The translations under genes and the position numbers were made by a program. From Hymenobacter jeollabukensis (GTDB taxonomy: Bacteria; Bacteroidota; Bacteroidia; Cytophagales; Hymenobacteraceae): DNA of 64,000 bases. The DNA is taken from positions 62,001-126,000 of the forward strand of contig NZ_VAJM01000016.1 in assembly GCF_005771675.1 (NCBI RefSeq). The letters are read 5' to 3'. Of the stretch, positions 30,935-39,297 are shown in pieces. The notes under the pieces are model-generated. The model saw only the letters and a list, made by a program, of their open reading frames with translations. It did not search any database and was not told the origin of the DNA. How positions within the stretch are numbered: the first letter of the stretch is position 1; each line of letters begins with the position of its first letter.

Positions 30935-31146
30935 TGTCTTCCTTTTTCCCGACCAACAGCTACTCGGCCGCGGAGCTGGCCGCCGAAGCCCTCGACGCGG
31001 CGAGCTTGCAGCCCTGCCGTCACTGCCAGCAGCTCACGCCGCAGCAGATTCACCAGGTGCTGCACCAGCTCACGCCGGCGCTGAGCCTAGTGCAGGCCCG
31101 GTGCCAGAGCTGCCGGCGGAAGCACTGGTTGCTGCTGGCCGGCTGA
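30934..31146 (+). CDS. Small CxxC zinc-binding protein
   Basis: 70 residues. ATG overlaps the TAA of the coupling-protein gene (TAATG), so it is translationally coupled. Two cysteine pairs, CRHCQQ (about 28) and CQSCRRKHW (about 58), suggest a zinc ribbon. Possibly an accessory to transfer; no family recognised. Confidence 0.65.
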   Translation: MSSFFPTNSYSAAELAAEALDAASLQPCRHCQQLTPQQIHQVLHQLTPALSLVQARCQSCRRKHWLLLAG

Positions 31147-31173
31147 GGCCCCGCGCCCGCCTGTATGAGTAAC

Positions 31174-31211
31174 AAAAAACCCCGCTGCGCACCAAGCCAG
31201 CGGGGTTTTTT
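31174..31211 (+). terminator. Terminator of the traG transcript
   Basis: Perfect 14-bp stem AAAAAACCCCGCTG / CAGCGGGGTTTTTT with a 10-base loop, 28 bases after the stop at 31146. The next gene, 37 bases on, must therefore have its own promoter. Confidence 0.88.
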
Positions 31212-31224
31212 GTAATATGCCGCA

Positions 31225-31241
31225 AAGTTCAATTAAAACTT
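31225..31241. promoter_or_regulatory. AAGTT-N7-AACTT motif before the Fic module
   Basis: AAGTTCAATTAAAACTT sits within the 36 bases between the terminator at 31174-31211 and the ATG at 31248, so it must overlap the promoter of the module. Confidence 0.5.
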
Positions 31242-31247
31242 AAGTAA

Positions 31248-31493
31248 ATGTCGATGGAACCCACTCAAGATGCGCCCGAAACCGCTCCGGGCACCGGGGC
31301 GGCAGGGACGCCCCCGTACCCGCCCATAGACGAGGCATCGATGACCAAGCTGCTGAGCAACCCGAACTACACCGAGAAAGACCGGGAAGTACTGCAGCGG
31401 ATGGGCCGGGGCGAAATCAGCCGCGACGAGGCCGCTGCGCTGATCACCCAGAACGTGAAGGAGGATAACGAGCGCCGGCGCAACAACGCATGA
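31248..31493 (+). CDS. VbhA-like antitoxin partner of the Fic protein
   Basis: 81 residues. Pro/Ala/Thr-rich N-terminus, then a helical part YTEKDREVLQRMGRGEISRDEAAALI like the C-terminal half of VbhA-type Fic antitoxins. The Fic-inhibitory motif (S/T)xxxE(G/N) is not intact; the nearest candidate is TKLLSN, with Ser in place of the inhibitory Glu. Overlaps the Fic gene by four bases (ATGA), the usual toxin-antitoxin layout. Confidence 0.6.
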   Translation: MSMEPTQDAPETAPGTGAAGTPPYPPIDEASMTKLLSNPNYTEKDREVLQRMGRGEISRDEAAALITQNVKEDNERRRNNA

Positions 31494-32782
31494 CCTACTT
31501 CGAAGAGCAGCGGTACGGGCCCGTCGTGCCGGAGAACAAACTGAAAGAAACGGCGGCCACCGACCTGCAAAACTTCGAGGCGCGTGCCGGTGGCTTTCGC
31601 CGGTGGGAAGTTGAAGTGGGGCAGGTCAGCATACCAGGTCAGTTCGACGCGGCGCACTTCAAGGCCCTGCACGCCCACGTCATGAAGGACGTGTACCAGT
31701 GGGCCGGCGAGACGCGCACCGACCAGAACATCGAGCGGGCCCGGGTGCACGAGCACAACCCCAAAGTTTACGAGGACCGCATTCACTACGCCCCGGCCGA
31801 GCAAGTCGACAAACGGCTCGATGAAATCAGCGAGCAGCTGAAGCGCGACAACGGCCTGCGCGGACTGGGCAAGGAGGAATTCGTCGCGGGCGCGGCCCGC
31901 TACTTCGACCAGATCAACCACGTTCAGCCCTTCCGCGCCGGCAACGAGCAAACCATTATGACGGCCGTGGCCCTCATTGGCCAGGAAGCCGGCTACAAAA
32001 TCGACTTCGACAAGGTCCGGGGCGAGGAGCTGCGCAAGGCGGGCGACCAGGAGTTGGCCCGCACCAGCGGCGAGCAGCAGCCGGCGCTGCAGGGCTTGCG
32101 AAACGTCTTCAGCCGCATTACCGAGCCGGCCGAGGGCCGCGAGGCCGAGCTGCGCCGCAGCCCGGAGCTGGCTTCGGTGGCCGCCCCTACGTTGCTGGAG
32201 CACCAGCGCGGCGCGGAGCGCGACTTTCAGCAGCACGGCCGGCGCCTGGGAGAGGAATTCGCGTTTCAGCAGGTACTGGGCGGCCACGGCCGCGAGCAGG
32301 CGTTGGCCGTCTCAAAGGCGCAATTCGAGGTCGAGCGCGGCCGCAACCTGGACGAAAACCTACCGGTGCTGCGCAGCATGGCCGACTCGCTGGAAAAGTC
32401 GGGCAAGGTGGACATGGGCGAACTGCGGGACTTCCGCGCCAGCATGGACCGGCTGCAGGAGTTGGAGAAGCCCGTCAAGCAGGAGCAGGCCAAGGAGGAT
32501 TTTGCGCGCTACACGCCCATCGTGGCCGGCCAGTTGCGGGATGTGAACCAGCACGAGGATGCCGCGACGCTGGAGCGGCTGCAGGGCATCGTGCAGCGGG
32601 AAGGTAAACTTACCGGCAAGGACGTCGATGCCTTCGACCAGGCCATCGGCAAAGGGAATCTGCTGGTGGCTGATCGGACCGCCCTCGACAAACTGGGCAA
32701 GGCCGGCGACGTGGTAGCGGTGCAGGCCGGCAAGTCCGACCGCGGCAACGAGCGCAGCGCCGGGTGGGATATGGAACGCTGA
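31490..32782 (+). CDS. Fic-domain protein with degenerate active-site motif
   Basis: 430 residues. Fic fold in residues 1-190 (HAHVMKDVYQWAGETR, then a flap region, then the core loop). The core motif, normally HPFREGNGRTxR, reads QPFRAGNEQTIM at 146-157: catalytic His, the metal-binding acidic residue and both Arg are all replaced. AMPylation activity is therefore doubtful. Residues 195-430 form a charged helical extension that could be a type IV secretion signal, as in the Bartonella VbhT/Bep proteins. Located just after the coupling-protein gene. Confidence 0.75.
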   Translation: MTYFEEQRYGPVVPENKLKETAATDLQNFEARAGGFRRWEVEVGQVSIPGQFDAAHFKALHAHVMKDVYQWAGETRTDQNIERARVHEHNPKVYEDRIHYAPAEQVDKRLDEISEQLKRDNGLRGLGKEEFVAGAARYFDQINHVQPFRAGNEQTIMTAVALIGQEAGYKIDFDKVRGEELRKAGDQELARTSGEQQPALQGLRNVFSRITEPAEGREAELRRSPELASVAAPTLLEHQRGAERDFQQHGRRLGEEFAFQQVLGGHGREQALAVSKAQFEVERGRNLDENLPVLRSMADSLEKSGKVDMGELRDFRASMDRLQELEKPVKQEQAKEDFARYTPIVAGQLRDVNQHEDAATLERLQGIVQREGKLTGKDVDAFDQAIGKGNLLVADRTALDKLGKAGDVVAVQAGKSDRGNERSAGWDMER

Positions 32783-32810
32783 CGAAGCGCCAGCCGCCGA
32801 ATTGCACCGA

Positions 32811-32848
32811 AACAGCCGGTGTGGTGCCCGCGCACTACACCGGCTGTT
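32811..32848 (+). terminator. Terminator after the Fic gene
   Basis: Stem AACAGCCGGTGTGGTG / CACTACACCGGCTGTT (one G-T pair), six-base loop, followed by GTTTTG, 28 bases after the stop. Confidence 0.75.
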
Positions 32849-33089
32849 GTTTTGCGGGGCATGGGAAGGTGAGCTTAGAAGGGCCGTGCGGGGCAATTTC
32901 AGGCCCGTGGTGCCAACATCAGCCTCTAAGTGGTGTGTTTGGCCATGTCAAAGGCACTTCTTAAGCCGATGTGTGCGGGCCACGCATACGGCCGAAAAAC
33001 CGTAGGATTAAATAAATTTGAACCACCCTAAACCTTGCCTATATTTGCCAACGTTAGAGGGGCAAATAGCAGCCCTTCAAACGCACAAA

Positions 33090-33123
33090 TAGCGGGGCCA
33101 AACCCGAAGGTTTAACCCCGCTA
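33090..33123. repeat. Hairpin with CGAA loop
   Basis: TAGCGGGG-CC-AAACC / GGTTT-AA-CCCCGCTA closed by CGAA, in a region without genes. Confidence 0.5.
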
Positions 33124-33303
33124 CTTCCTACTTCAAGTAGTGCGAAAGCAGCAGGTCAACTGCGTACTTCAACACTACTCCGAGTGCAGGCCCCCATACG
33201 GGACTGCTTTTCCGCAGGCTGCCGAATAGGCGAGCCAGCTTGCGTCTAGCACGGATTTCCATTTTGCGTCAGGAAAAAGGTGTCCATCACACACCCACTT
33301 CCT

Positions 33304-33342
33304 AAAGCCCCGACAGCGCCAACTGCCGGGGCTTTGCTTTTT
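33304..33342 (+). terminator. Orphan terminator hairpin
   Basis: AAAGCCCCGACAG / CTGCCGGGGCTTT (one mismatch) followed by GCTTTTT. No plus-strand gene ends near it, so an unrecognised transcript or a gene remnant may precede it. Confidence 0.65.
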
Positions 33343-33516
33343 AGGGCTCAGCTTTGGCGGGGTGACTACCGTGCTTGGAAACGAAGATACTAGGTAGCTG
33401 CAGGGGAAACGTCGAGCCCAGCATTTAAATCTGCTGGCAGCGGGAGCATAACGATACCTGGCCGAGCAAGACAAAAGCGGCCCGGGCTTGCTCACCGGGC
33501 CGCTCGGGATAATGCG

Positions 33517-34227
33517 TCATAGCTCTGGCTGCATGTCGCCATGCAGTAAAATCGAGTCCAAGCGTGACTTTGTCGTGTGTGGGCCCGTCTGGCGGATATG
33601 ATTGCGCAGCAGCTCCACGCGGTTTCGGAACGCATCAGCTGATAGCGGCTCATGCGCGGCGGAAGTCGAGTGGTCCAGGGCATCGTAAACTGACGGCGCC
33701 TTGAAGAGCACGATGGACCCTTTCAGATAGCGCAAGACGAGGCGGGCGGATTTCAGATATTCGCTTTCTTCCTCAAATCGATTATCAAAGTCTTGTGGCG
33801 GCAGGTATTGACCTGGGGCAAGTTCGGTTAGGCGTTGGTAGTAACCATTTCCCTCAGGCTGAGATTCAGGTACTGCTGGCAGTGCGCCCAGCTCAATCCG
33901 GAAGTAGCACCACTGGTAATCGTTTCGGTCTCCGAAGCTCTCGAAGCTCAGGTTCGCTACTTGGCAAATCCATACCTGAGAGCCCAAATAGAGTTCTGTA
34001 AGGCCAGTACTGCCATTGGGTTGGGCTCCTGATAAATTAAGGCCGCCGTGCGTAGGCAGGAAGGCATAGTGAAGTTGTGCAGCCGTACCCAGGTGATTCA
34101 GGACGGCACAGATTGCGGCTTGGTCGTCCCAGCTGGCGCGGGTGGGCAGCCCGTGAGGGAATAGCGCGTCGAGCAGCTTTATCCATTCACCGCGGCTTTG
34201 GGTCTGAAATTCGGTAATGTTCTGCAT
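33517..34227 (-). CDS. Hypothetical protein
   Basis: 236 residues from the ATG at 34227 (MQNITEFQTQSRGEW); the frame is open to 34302 but that part overlaps the hairpin of the next gene's terminator. Soluble, aromatic-rich, with an Asp/Glu-rich middle (QDFDNRFEEESEYLKSARLVLRYLKG). No recognised domain. Monocistronic between a terminator and a gene-poor region. Confidence 0.6.
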   Translation of the reverse strand: MQNITEFQTQSRGEWIKLLDALFPHGLPTRASWDDQAAICAVLNHLGTAAQLHYAFLPTHGGLNLSGAQPNGSTGLTELYLGSQVWICQVANLSFESFGDRNDYQWCYFRIELGALPAVPESQPEGNGYYQRLTELAPGQYLPPQDFDNRFEEESEYLKSARLVLRYLKGSIVLFKAPSVYDALDHSTSAAHEPLSADAFRNRVELLRNHIRQTGPHTTKSRLDSILLHGDMQPEL

Positions 34228-34308
34228 GCGGAAAGGAAATGTACGGGCACCCAAGTTGGCGTTATTACCCGGAAGATCCGCACGGATCAGATGAGGGAGC
34301 AAACGAAA

Positions 34309-34334
34309 ACGCCCGGCCTTGGGGGGCCGGGCGT
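34309..34334 (-). terminator. Terminator of the carboxypeptidase-regulatory-domain gene
   Basis: Stem ACGCCCGGCC / GGCCGGGCGT; on the minus strand it is followed by TTTTCGTTTG, 30 bases past the stop at 34364. Confidence 0.8.
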
Positions 34335-34363
34335 GTCAGACTGCAACCAGGTCTGCAGCGCTG

Positions 34364-35332
34364 CTATTCAGTCTGCACCACAACCGAAACCATCGGGGTG
34401 TTGTATTTGCCGTTTTTCAGCGGATTGTGCCGCGTCCAGCCGTAGCCGTCGCTGCCCTTGAACCAGGTGGAGTTACCTTCGGTCTCGGCCGAGGCCAGCA
34501 GCGGAAACTCGTTGAGCTTCGAGGCCACGTAGGTTTTCACGTCTTCCTTAGTGGAGGCCAGCACGACCATTGCCGTACCCTTGCCGCGCGTCGGTGCGGA
34601 AATGTCCACGAACTGCTGATCAGCGACCGAGGCCACGCCCTCGATGTGCACGAACAGGCCGTTGGCCGGCATCGGAACGTTGTACGAGGAAACATCCAGG
34701 CTGAGCAGTCCTTTCGGCGTAGCGGCCAGTGTGGCAGCGCTGACGATGAGGGGTTCCGGCAGTAGGCTGGGGCCCACCGGCACAGCCGACGGATTGGCCG
34801 TCGGGGCGGCATACAGCAGAATGCGCAGGCCGCCGTGCTTGATGTTTTTCGCGTCCATCTGCAGCATGATTTTGCTGAGCACGCCGGCGCCGCTGTTAGG
34901 CAGGGCTGGTACCAGGGCAGCGATGTTGACCGAGGGAATCAGCAGGTAGCCGTGAGCTTTGCTGAATTTGAGGCCCAGCGCATTCAGGCTCACCTCGCGC
35001 TGCGGGCGGATGGTCACGCCGGCCAGCTGCTGGGCCACCGGTGTTAGGAACAGCGTATCGTTCTGGCCCGGCCGCAGGGCCCGGGTGTAGTCGCTAGGCA
35101 CGTAGCCAATCGACGTCAGGCGAACCTGCACGCGGTCTTTCTCTACGTTGGATAGCTGGAAGGCGCCGGCGGCATTAGTCACCAGCGTGGCATTGTGCGC
35201 CACGTCGTGCACCGTCACGCTCGGCACCGGCCGGCGGGTTACGGCGTCGACGACAATACCTTGGTATGAGCCGCCCTGATCAGAGTTGGAGGCCAGTATG
35301 GCGGAGAGGCTGAGAAGTAGAACAGAAAGCAT
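34364..35332 (-). CDS. Secreted protein with carboxypeptidase-regulatory-like domain
   Basis: 322 residues. A short signal peptide (MLSVLLLSLSAILASNS) is followed by the beta-sandwich IVVDAVTRRPVPSVTVHDVAHNATLVTNAAGAFQLSNV...VRLTSIGYVP, typical of the CarboxypepD_reg-like domain of Bacteroidota surface proteins. The remaining 220 residues form a beta-rich domain of unknown type ending near a Trp-Phe-Lys-Gly-Ser-Asp segment. There is no plug/TonB barrel. Likely periplasmic or surface-exposed. Confidence 0.75.
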   Translation of the reverse strand: MLSVLLLSLSAILASNSDQGGSYQGIVVDAVTRRPVPSVTVHDVAHNATLVTNAAGAFQLSNVEKDRVQVRLTSIGYVPSDYTRALRPGQNDTLFLTPVAQQLAGVTIRPQREVSLNALGLKFSKAHGYLLIPSVNIAALVPALPNSGAGVLSKIMLQMDAKNIKHGGLRILLYAAPTANPSAVPVGPSLLPEPLIVSAATLAATPKGLLSLDVSSYNVPMPANGLFVHIEGVASVADQQFVDISAPTRGKGTAMVVLASTKEDVKTYVASKLNEFPLLASAETEGNSTWFKGSDGYGWTRHNPLKNGKYNTPMVSVVVQTE

Positions 35333-35377
35333 CGTAGAAGGAAAAGATTGGAGTAGGACCTAACCACCTTACAAAGA

Positions 35378-35409
35378 AACGAAACCGAGCGGTTGGGCCC
35401 GGTTTCGTT
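35378..35409 (-). terminator. Terminator of the small secreted protein gene
   Basis: AACGAAACCG / CGGTTTCGTT with a 12-base loop, 26 bases beyond the stop at 35435. Confidence 0.7.
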
Positions 35410-35434
35410 GAACTGCAACAGGTGGTCGAAGAGC

Positions 35435-35641
35435 TTAGTCGCACAGAGCCGAGTTCGGCACGTCGCCGCCGGTCTGGATCGGCACGCCGAAGAAGTAGTA
35501 GACCGTGTGGGCGCTGCCGCCGGAGCAGGCGACGTCGGAGCCGAACCAGCGAGCCTCGGCTTTGTTGGCGGGAGCCGAAGCCAGAACGGCACCCATGGCC
35601 AGGGCACCAGCAACAGCGAGTTTACGGAAGGACTTACGCAT
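35435..35641 (-). CDS. Small secreted protein with two cysteines
   Basis: 68 residues from the ATG at 35641 (MRKSFRKLAVAGALAMGAV). Signal peptide to about residue 30 (PANKAEA), leaving a mature peptide of about 38 residues with two Cys (ACSGGS and the penultimate residue), which could form one disulfide. The size and layout resemble the small exported Bacteroidota peptides of the NVEALA type, but the NVEALA motif itself is absent. Function unknown. Confidence 0.65.
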   Translation of the reverse strand: MRKSFRKLAVAGALAMGAVLASAPANKAEARWFGSDVACSGGSAHTVYYFFGVPIQTGGDVPNSALCD

Positions 35642-35841
35642 AAAAAAAGAAGAAAGTGGAGAGATGCCTACTCTGTTCGCTTTTCGGCTACCGCGTCCCG
35701 ATTGGGTAGCCAAATATGAGAAGCACATACGAATTAGTAAAACTTTGCTTGAACTTTATTTTAGTTACGAGTGAGTTTTGATTGAACTGTATAAAAACTA
35801 TAAAAAAGTTTAGGGGCTCAGGTTGCTGGCAGCTAATGACT

Positions 35842-36020
35842 TAAAGTAGTAGGCTGACAATGAAGCAGTATATGCTCGTTGTCAGCGGTGGCTGGAAGAG
35901 CCGCTAACCCGTACCTTAGCACTGATTCTTTCGGATTGGAGGTATTTCAGGCCGAAAGATTGGCTCCTCTTCCTGCAGCAACGGCAACGCCCGCTCGACC
36001 TGAGCGGGCGTTGTTTTTTG
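35842..36020 (+). ncRNA. Candidate structured small RNA
   Basis: No good reading frame, but four hairpins in a row: GCTGACAA/TTGTCAGC (35853-35886), AGCGG/CCGCT (35884-35905, competing with the first), CTTTCGG/CCGAAAG (35928-35958) and the terminator AACGCCCGCTC/GAGCGGGCGTT with GTTTTTT (35986-36019). A terminator without a gene in front implies a short transcript. Confidence 0.4.
35986..36019 (+). terminator. Terminator closing the candidate small RNA
   Basis: Perfect 11-bp stem with a GACCT loop and GTTTTTT. It lies 48 bases before the stop of the convergent DUF3703 gene. Confidence 0.85.
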
Positions 36021-36066
36021 GTGTGTTTTGCACTGCTTTTAACAATGGAGCGACTTGGTCGAGCAG

Positions 36067-36453
36067 CTAGTTTTGTTTTCGAAAACTATGCTGTGCTTCC
36101 GACGCCAACAGCAGTTGCAAGTCCACCGGAATAGGCATAGGCTGTTCAGGAGAGACGTTGGCTCCGCCGGTATTCCCGGTGGGCACGCGGCCGAACATGG
36201 ACATAAAGAATCCAAACACGATACGCGGCACCTGCCCCAGGATTTCGTGCATGTCGCGGGTGCGCCAACCGTGGCGCAGCATGAGCAGGTGTGTATACGT
36301 ATGCGGTAGTGCCCAGCGCTGGCCCAAGATATGGGCGCGTTCTAAGTGACGAAACGCAGTTGTGGGCTCTCGGCGGTTGTACGCAGCCTGAGCAGCCTGC
36401 AATTCGGCTTCGTAATGAGGGCGGAGATACGCCGGCAGCCACAAGGTCTTCAT
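36067..36453 (-). CDS. DUF3703-family protein
   Basis: 128 residues. Family pattern: AFRHLERAHILGQR, then THLLMLRHGWRTRDMHEILGQVPRIVFG and VPTGNTGGANVSP. These small proteins are encoded next to heavy-metal resistance genes; their biochemical role is not known. It starts three bases after the stop of the P-type ATPase gene and ends the metal operon. Confidence 0.8.
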   Translation of the reverse strand: MKTLWLPAYLRPHYEAELQAAQAAYNRREPTTAFRHLERAHILGQRWALPHTYTHLLMLRHGWRTRDMHEILGQVPRIVFGFFMSMFGRVPTGNTGGANVSPEQPMPIPVDLQLLLASEAQHSFRKQN

Positions 36454-36456
36454 GGG

Positions 36457-38550
36457 TCAGAACTTTATGCGTTGAATGCGAACGGCGTTCAGGATAGCCA
36501 GCAGTGCTACCCCCACGTCGGCAAACACGGCTTCCCACATCGTGGCTAGGCCGCCTGCACCAAGTGCCAGCACGACGGCCTTCACTCCGAAGGCAAGCCA
36601 GATGTTCTGCCACACTACCGAGTGGGTAGCGCGGGCAATGCGCCGGGCCGTGGCAATCTTGCTCGGGTGGTCCGTCTGGATGACGACGTCGGCCGTTTCG
36701 ATGGTGGCATCGGAACCCAGACCGCCCATGGCAATACCCACATCGGCCAGTGCCACGACGGGGGCATCGTTCACCCCATCGCCCACAAAGGCCAGCTTGC
36801 GTCCTTCCGCTTTGTACTGCTGCACGTAGCGCGCTTTGTCCTCGGGGAGCAAGCCCCCGTGGGCTTCGCTGATGCCCAGTTCCTGCGCCACCCGTTGCAC
36901 GATGCTGTCCTTGTCGCCCGAGAGCATGACGAGTTTGGTGATGCCGTCCGATTTCAATTCCCGCACGGCCTGCGCTGCGTCGGGCTTGGGCGCGTCGGCC
37001 ACGGTTAGGTAGCCGGCGTACTGTCCATCGACCGCACCCACCACGATGCTGTCGACGACCTGGTCCACCTCGGCCGGGTAGGCGACATCAAACTTGCGCA
37101 GCAGCTTGGTGTTGCCGGCCAGCACGTCACGGCCGTCTACCCGTCCACGCAAGCCGTGGCCGGCTATTTCCTCGACGTTTTCCACCGCCACGCCCGTTGC
37201 GGCAGCGCCCACGTGTGTCACGACGGCTTTGGCAATGGGGTGCGTCGACTTGGTCTCCAGGGCGCCCACCAGCCGCAGCAGCTGTCCCACGTCCGCACCC
37301 GCAGCCGGCTGTACCTGCTGCACGGCAAACACGCCCTGGGTGAGCGTACCCGTCTTGTCCATCACCACGGTGTCCAGTTCGCGCATCACGTCCAGGAAGT
37401 TGGACCCCTTGAACAAAATGCCGGCGCGCGAAGCCGCGCCGATGCCGCCGAAGTAACCCAGCGGAATGCTCACGACCAGCGCACAGGGGCAGGAAATGAC
37501 GAGGAACACCAGGGCGCGGTACAACCAGTCGCGAAAGACGTAGTTCTCAACCACGAAGTAGGGCACGAGCACCAGCAGCGCGGCCAGGGCCACCACGATG
37601 GGCGTGTAGGTTTTGGCGAAGCGGGTGATGAATTGCTGCGTCTTGGCCTTGCGCCCCACGGCATCCTGCACCATCGACAGGATTTTCGAGAGCTGCGTGT
37701 CCTGGAACGCGGCCGTAACCTGCACGCGGGCCAGCGTTTCGAGGTTGATCATGCCGGCCAGCACCGTTTCGCCGGCCTGCTTGGTCTGGGGAGCGGATTC
37801 GCCGGTCAGCGCGGCGGTGTTGAACGACGCGGCCGGCGTCTGCAGCGTACCGTCCAGAGCTACTTTCTCGCCCGGCTTTACCTCCATCAGGTCGCCGATC
37901 TGCACCTGCTCGGGCGCCAGCACCAGGTTGCTGCCGTTACGCACGATGGTCACTTCGGTGGCCTGAATCTCCAGCAGCGCCCGGATGCTGCGCTTGGCCC
38001 GGTTCACGGCCGCGTCCTGGAACAGCTCGCCCACCGTGTAGAACAGCATTACGGCGACGCCCTCGGGGTACTCACCAATAGCAAATGCGCCCAGGGTAGC
38101 GAGGCTCATGAGCAGAAACTCATTAAAGATGTTGCCCGACGGGACGCTCAGCACGGCCGCTTTCATCACCTTCCACCCCACGAGCAGGAAGGCCACGCCG
38201 TACCAGAGCAGGCGCACGTACCCGGCGAACCACGTCACATCGAAGTAGTTAAGGGCAATGCCGCTGAGCAACAACGCTAAGCTCACCCCCGGCCACAGAT
38301 AGGGGCTGCCGTCGCCTGCTCCGTGGTCGTGGTCGTCGTCATCTTCCGCGCCGTGGTCGTGGCCGGCATGCGCGTCCGGCTTGGTGTTTGCGGCCGGGGC
38401 GTGGTCGTGACCCGGTACGTCATGCCCTTGCGGGTGGGCGGCTGCGTTGGGCGTAAGCTGCTCGCGGTTGAGGGCGCCCACGTTTGTGAGGTTCACCTGC
38501 TTGGCGGTGTTGAGTTCCTCGTTGGTGTTCTGGGATGAAGGATCAGGCAT
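36457..38550 (-). CDS. cadA: Cd/Zn/Pb-type P1B ATPase (CadA/ZntA-like)
   Basis: 697 residues. His/Asp-rich N-terminus (HDHGAEDDDDHDHGAG, about 64-79) in place of an HMA domain, then the P1B core: SCPCALVVSIP in the sixth helix, phosphorylation site DKTGTLT, actuator TGES, HP locus THPIAKA, hinge GDGVNDAP. The CPC motif and the His-rich tail fit Zn(II)/Cd(II)/Pb(II) export. It lies within the leftward metal operon between the NicO-like gene and DUF3703. Confidence 0.9.
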   Translation of the reverse strand: MPDPSSQNTNEELNTAKQVNLTNVGALNREQLTPNAAAHPQGHDVPGHDHAPAANTKPDAHAGHDHGAEDDDDHDHGAGDGSPYLWPGVSLALLLSGIALNYFDVTWFAGYVRLLWYGVAFLLVGWKVMKAAVLSVPSGNIFNEFLLMSLATLGAFAIGEYPEGVAVMLFYTVGELFQDAAVNRAKRSIRALLEIQATEVTIVRNGSNLVLAPEQVQIGDLMEVKPGEKVALDGTLQTPAASFNTAALTGESAPQTKQAGETVLAGMINLETLARVQVTAAFQDTQLSKILSMVQDAVGRKAKTQQFITRFAKTYTPIVVALAALLVLVPYFVVENYVFRDWLYRALVFLVISCPCALVVSIPLGYFGGIGAASRAGILFKGSNFLDVMRELDTVVMDKTGTLTQGVFAVQQVQPAAGADVGQLLRLVGALETKSTHPIAKAVVTHVGAAATGVAVENVEEIAGHGLRGRVDGRDVLAGNTKLLRKFDVAYPAEVDQVVDSIVVGAVDGQYAGYLTVADAPKPDAAQAVRELKSDGITKLVMLSGDKDSIVQRVAQELGISEAHGGLLPEDKARYVQQYKAEGRKLAFVGDGVNDAPVVALADVGIAMGGLGSDATIETADVVIQTDHPSKIATARRIARATHSVVWQNIWLAFGVKAVVLALGAGGLATMWEAVFADVGVALLAILNAVRIQRIKF

Positions 38551-38603
38551 GGGAAGTCAGCAAGTAGAGTCCAAGGGGAAAGGTGGCGTAGTGCCGCGGC
38601 CGG

Positions 38604-39218
38604 TTACCCGTGCACGAAGAAGCCCGCGACGCCCACCAGCACGAGGACCGCACCGGTCAGCTGACGTTCGTGCTGGGCTAGGTCGGCCAATGGCAGTCGG
38701 TGCAGGCCGTGGTAGCCCAACGAGACCAGCGTGCACATGGCGGTGAGGGTCGTTAGGAGGTAGAGGCCCATGAGGAGCGCCAGCACGAATGGGCCACGGG
38801 TGCCAGCGGTCAGGAAAAAGGTTTGGATTTCCAGGCAGGGAGCGAGAAACATGGTGGCGGCCAGCCCGAGCACCACCCGTCGCCGAGGGCCGCGGGACTC
38901 TACGGGCTGCGGGTCGGGGTGCGTATGCCCGGCACCAGAGAGGGCGTACGCCAGCCCGATGACAATGAGCAGCGTTGGGGCTACCCACGCTGCTGCCTGC
39001 TCGAACCGGGCCGACAAGCGCCAGCCAAGCAGACCGAGCGCCAGCCCGATGCCCACGGTGCTCAACACATGGGCGAGTCCCGCCACGGCTGTCACACCCA
39101 CGGCCCGCCGCAACGACCACCGCTCGGCGCGTGCTACGGCTAGTGCCGGCGCCCAGTGGTTGGGGATGGCAGCGTGCAGCAAGCTGAGCAAGAAAGTGCC
39201 GGTGAGGAGTTCGAGCAT
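38604..39218 (-). CDS. NicO/UreH-like membrane transporter
   Basis: 204 residues from the ATG at 39218 (MLELLTGTFLLSLLHAAIP). Six membrane segments; the conserved LLHAAIPNHWAPALAVARAERW and GLAHVLSTVGIGLALG correspond to the His-containing motifs of the nickel/cobalt efflux (NicO/RcnA) and UreH-like families. A short His-containing loop (GAGHTHPDP) could bind metal. Likely exports a divalent metal. The upstream open frame to 39293 is not used. Confidence 0.7.
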   Translation of the reverse strand: MLELLTGTFLLSLLHAAIPNHWAPALAVARAERWSLRRAVGVTAVAGLAHVLSTVGIGLALGLLGWRLSARFEQAAAWVAPTLLIVIGLAYALSGAGHTHPDPQPVESRGPRRRVVLGLAATMFLAPCLEIQTFFLTAGTRGPFVLALLMGLYLLTTLTAMCTLVSLGYHGLHRLPLADLAQHERQLTGAVLVLVGVAGFFVHG

Positions 39219-39297
39219 GAGCGGGCAGTAATGGCGTGCACGGTCGGTAACGCAGGCAAACCTAGCGACCCAAGCCGTGCAACGATATTGCATTGTT

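Larger units (their letters stand above)
32849..33516. other. Gene-poor region with hairpins
   Basis: About 670 bases without a credible gene. Visible structures are the hairpin at 33090-33123 and a terminator-like hairpin at 33304-33335. Confidence 0.45.

Noticed and set aside
33175-33495. 106-residue minus-strand open frame
   Set aside because: It spans a terminator hairpin (33304-33342) and has an atypical Ser/Arg/Cys-rich composition.
35879-36070. 63-residue plus-strand open frame
   Set aside because: Runs through three hairpins and the terminator at 35986-36019; better explained as RNA structure.
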